A DNA stretch of 64,000 nt, taken from NCBI RefSeq assembly GCF_002878395.1, contig NC_061115.1, positions 218,653,386-218,717,385 of the forward strand. The letters run 5' to 3'. Shown here piece by piece: positions 61,505-64,000 of the stretch (position 1 is its first letter; every line of letters begins with the position of its first letter). The DNA is from Capsicum annuum. Its lineage: Eukaryota > Streptophyta > Magnoliopsida > Solanales > Solanaceae. The notes beneath the pieces were generated by a model. It was not told where the DNA came from. It did no database searches and saw only the letters and a list, made by a program, of their open reading frames with translations. A program made the translations under genes and the position numbers.

Positions 61505-61773
61505 CCTTTAGAACTATTCTGAGGGTCTATCGGAAAAAAGTCTCGCTACCTTCACGAGTTAGGATTAAGGTCTACGTACACTGCATTCCCTAGACCCCAC
61601 TTGTGGGATTACACTGGGTATGTTGTTGTTGGTCTAACAGCTATTCTGAGGGTCTATCGGAGAAAAGTCTCGCTACCTCCTCGAGGTAGTATTACGGTCT
61701 ACGTACACTCTACTCTCCCCAGACCCCACTTGTGGGATTACACCGAGTATGTTGTTGTTGGTCTAACAGCTAT
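61505..61773 (+). repeat. Tandemly duplicated RTE LINE tail (2 x ~130 bp)
   Basis: 'gctattctgagggtctatcgg' to 'gtatgttgttgttggtctaaca' occurs at about 61513-61640 and again at 61641-61769. Both copies share the unusual 'tctcgctacct' and 'ggtctacgtacac' variants, so the second arose by duplication rather than independent insertion. Confidence 0.85.
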
Positions 61774-61837
61774 TCTAGCTATCTACATTGCAAGCTTTGC
61801 TTTGACATATTATTTACTAGTTTATATGCATTTATGA

Positions 61838-61990
61838 TTTGTGTTTGTTATACTGCTATCGGTCCTAAGTCGGGGATCTATCGGAAACAGCCTCTCTACT
61901 TCATCTGAGGTAGTGGTATGGTCTGCGTACACTCTACCCTCCCCAGACCCCACTATGTGGGAATACACTGGGTATGTTGTTGTTGTTGTA
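61838..61990 (+). mobile_element. RTE LINE 3' tail, best-preserved copy
   Basis: It begins 'tatgatttgtgtttgttatac' and 'cggtcctaagtcgggg', matching the LINE 3' UTR at 5.48-5.53 kb, and ends 'gaatacactgggtatg' plus TTG units. It lies ~50 bp upstream of the F-box gene ATG, so it may be in that gene's leader. Confidence 0.85.
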
Positions 61991-62037
61991 AGTATTTTCT
62001 TGACAGAATTTAAAGCTGGATTTGTGATATATGCAGT

Positions 62038-63872
62038 ATGATCAGAATGGCGATGGCAGATAGCGGCAACATACTTGCGATTAGAGGGAAGAAACTCGAT
62101 AGACTTACGGATCTTCCTATTAATATCATACACCAGATTCAGGATCGTATATCTGTTCAGGCTGCCGCGAAAATGAGTGTTTTGTCCAGAGCGTGGAGAT
62201 ATATTTGGTCTTCAAATCCGAGGCTCATATTTGCTACGGGGTTTTGCACAATGAAACTGCCGTCAAAGACAATAGACATCATTACTGCAATTCTGCTACA
62301 GCACCATGGATCTGTTAAGACATTCTCAGTGGATATTTCACCGATACATTCTTCTCAGCATCCAGTTGTCGATCGATGGATTCTATTTTTGTCAAGAAAC
62401 GGTCTCATGGATCTCTCCGTTCTGAATGAAAAAAGTGGCAATACTCCTTATAAATTGCCTTCCTATGTGTACAATGTGGAGCTAGAACATTTGGTCCTGT
62501 CGAATTGCATTTTCAGGCCACCGTGCAGTTTTAGAGGTTTCCACAAGCTCAGAAAACTTCTACTTACGCAAGTTTCCTTTGAACTAGACGTTGCAACTTC
62601 TTCCCTCTGGATGCCAAGCCTCGAGACACTACAGTTTATTCGCTGTAGTGGTCTTCGGTTCTTGAATATATATGCCCCAAAACTTCTGTACTTACATCTC
62701 ATTGGCTGTGGCATCGACGCTCTAAACTTGGGTCCTTTCATGGTCTGCAGTAAGCTGAAAATGTTTGGACTTGTAGAACAAGAAGTTTCACTAAACAGAC
62801 AAGATAAAACAATGAAACCGACAGATATAATCCTCAGCTGGCCTAACCTTAATCGTCTTATTTTGGGCAAATGCTTCGTCAAGGTATATATTTATTCTCG
62901 TAAGTTGAGTATAGTTTCTTTCTCTTGGGGTTAATCAGATGGTAAGCACCCTCCCCCTCCAACTTCAAGGTTCTGAGTTCGAGTTACCAAGAAAAAAAAA
63001 GAGCTTCTTGCTCTTCAATTACCGCGACTAGTTGTTTCATGTGCTTTGTTTATCGCTTATTCTGCTATATATGGTATATTTGCTTCCTCTATTATGTGTT
63101 ACTTGAGCCGAGGGTCTTTTGGAAGCAACCTCTATATCTTCAAGAGGTAGGGGTGTGAGGTTTGCGTACACTCTACCCTCCCCTGACCCCACTTTGTGGG
63201 AATATACTAAGTATGTTGTTGTTGTTGTCGTCGTATTTGCATATATTTGTAGTGTTTAACCTTAATATTTTGTGGTTGTTTGCTGTCTAGTTTTTCCCTT
63301 CTGGTGCTGGAGTAGATTGTCCTCCGATGCGCCAATTGAAAGCTCTCCATCTTGCAAATTATGATTTTGACAGTGAAGATCAAATGTTTGCCCTAGCAAG
63401 CATTCTTAGAAATTCTCCCAATTTGGAGATACTTTCTTTTCATGTAAGTAGTCGACTTCATGAGTTGTTAGTTTGTTACTCGTTTATTTTCAGAGTAAAG
63501 AGTTGAAAACGCTACTTATTTTCACGTTCAATCTACTTATAGATGTTGAGCCAAAGGAAGAAAGACGACATGGAAGTGGATGAAAATTCTTCTCAAAAAC
63601 CAGACTACGGTATACAACAACTCCTCAATAACTTGCGAATATTGCAGATAAGCAGATTCCATGGTTCAAGAGCCGAATTGTTGTTTATAAAGTTTATACT
63701 TGCCTCGGTCCCTTTACTCCAGAAGGCCATCCTTTTGGTAGAAACAAGTGTTTGTGAAAGCCTATCGTTGAAGATCTCAAAGGAGTTGATGAGGTTCCCT
63801 CGAGCATCTCCTAAATCAGAAATAATATATGAACCGTGGTCAGAAAGGAGCAAATATAGTAAACTGGTATGA
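62038..63872 (+). CDS. F-box/LRR/FBD protein, 3 exons, 442 aa
   Basis: Exons 62038-62883, 63291-63443 and 63543-63872; 1329 nt close in frame, all introns phase 0 with GT-AG ends. The F-box covers about residues 18-60 ('LTDLPINIIHQIQDRIS' then 'AAAKMSVLSRAWRYIW'). Degenerate leucine-rich repeats follow ('LEHLVLSNCIFRPP', 'LRKLLLTQVSF', 'LRFLNIYAPKLLYLHL') and a C-terminal FBD-like region (about 350-410, 'LRILQISRFHGSRAELLFIKFILASVPLL'). Such proteins are substrate receptors of SCF ubiquitin ligases; this large, fast-evolving group seldom has known targets. Met4 and Met6 are alternative starts. The acceptor 'atgcag' just before the ATG suggests a 5' UTR intron. Confidence 0.9.
63100..63240 (+). 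mobile_element. RTE LINE tail in F-box gene intron 1
   Basis: 'gagggtcttttggaagcaacc', 'gtttgcgtacactctaccctcc', 'ccactttgtgggaatatac' and TTG units, in the same orientation as the gene. Confidence 0.8.
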
Positions 63873-64000
63873 TGTTGAGATGGCAGGAGCCGCTTTCTCA
63901 CTCTTCATCGCGCCATCTTTACCCTCTGTTTGATTTAGCGACTGGTGTAGAGGCTCCGTTATATCAGAGCATTGGATGATTATACTTTTGCCTGTAGTTA
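63873..64000 (+). other. 3' flank of the F-box gene
   Basis: Presumed 3' UTR; the window ends here. No further feature. Confidence 0.5.

Overview
The window is nuclear DNA of a flowering plant, almost certainly a dicot of the nightshade family (Solanaceae). Genes have many GT-AG introns, intergenic DNA is AT-rich, and the tRNA-derived SINEs, RTE-type LINE tails ending in TTG repeats and 'ggcggagcc' hAT-type MITEs are of kinds I associate with nightshade genomes. The species cannot be fixed from sequence alone. There is no bacterial, organellar or CRISPR content.

Six protein genes look intact. From left to right they are: a tonoplast-type sulfate transporter (SULTR4 class, + strand, 17 exons, 5967-14329); a small plant-specific TIGR01589 protein of 100 aa (+, 19607-21368); a dehydroascorbate reductase (-, 6 exons, 23086-27403, 212 aa); a TRM-like DUF4378 protein (+, 52057-54013); two dirigent-domain genes in tandem on the minus strand (54842-56014 and 57146-57832); and an F-box/LRR/FBD protein (+, 62038-63872). 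All splice junctions were read by eye and checked for frame. The reading frames close exactly for every multi-exon gene.

The middle of the window, about 28-49 kb, is a transposon graveyard. It holds a broken Ty3/gypsy chromovirus-type element (30125-34768), an orphan last exon resembling GET4 (34956-35162), and a Ty1/copia element with both LTRs and a TTCCC target duplication (35603-41326). A 2.1-kb solo LTR with its own GCAGT duplication (36216-38362) sits inside the copia element. A second gypsy 5' end lies on the minus strand (about 46.4-48.9 kb), along with several MITEs, one inserted into another copy of its own family, and two local duplications of non-coding DNA.

Tandem arrays are unusually frequent: a ~175-bp array at 2.3-3.5 kb, two interleaved minisatellites in SULTR4 intron 1, a degenerate array at 16.6-17.4 kb that seems built from RTE-tail fragments, a 37-bp array at 45.76-46.23 kb, and an 11-copy array in DHAR intron 1. 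The DHAR array is the most interesting: its unit resembles the intron's own acceptor plus donor, so some copies look like 31-nt poison exons.

The genes share no pathway or operon. The sulfate transporter (sulfate store for cysteine and glutathione) and DHAR (glutathione-dependent ascorbate recycling) are loosely linked through sulfur and redox metabolism, and the dirigent pair is a normal tandem duplication. I found no evidence of an undescribed multi-gene system.
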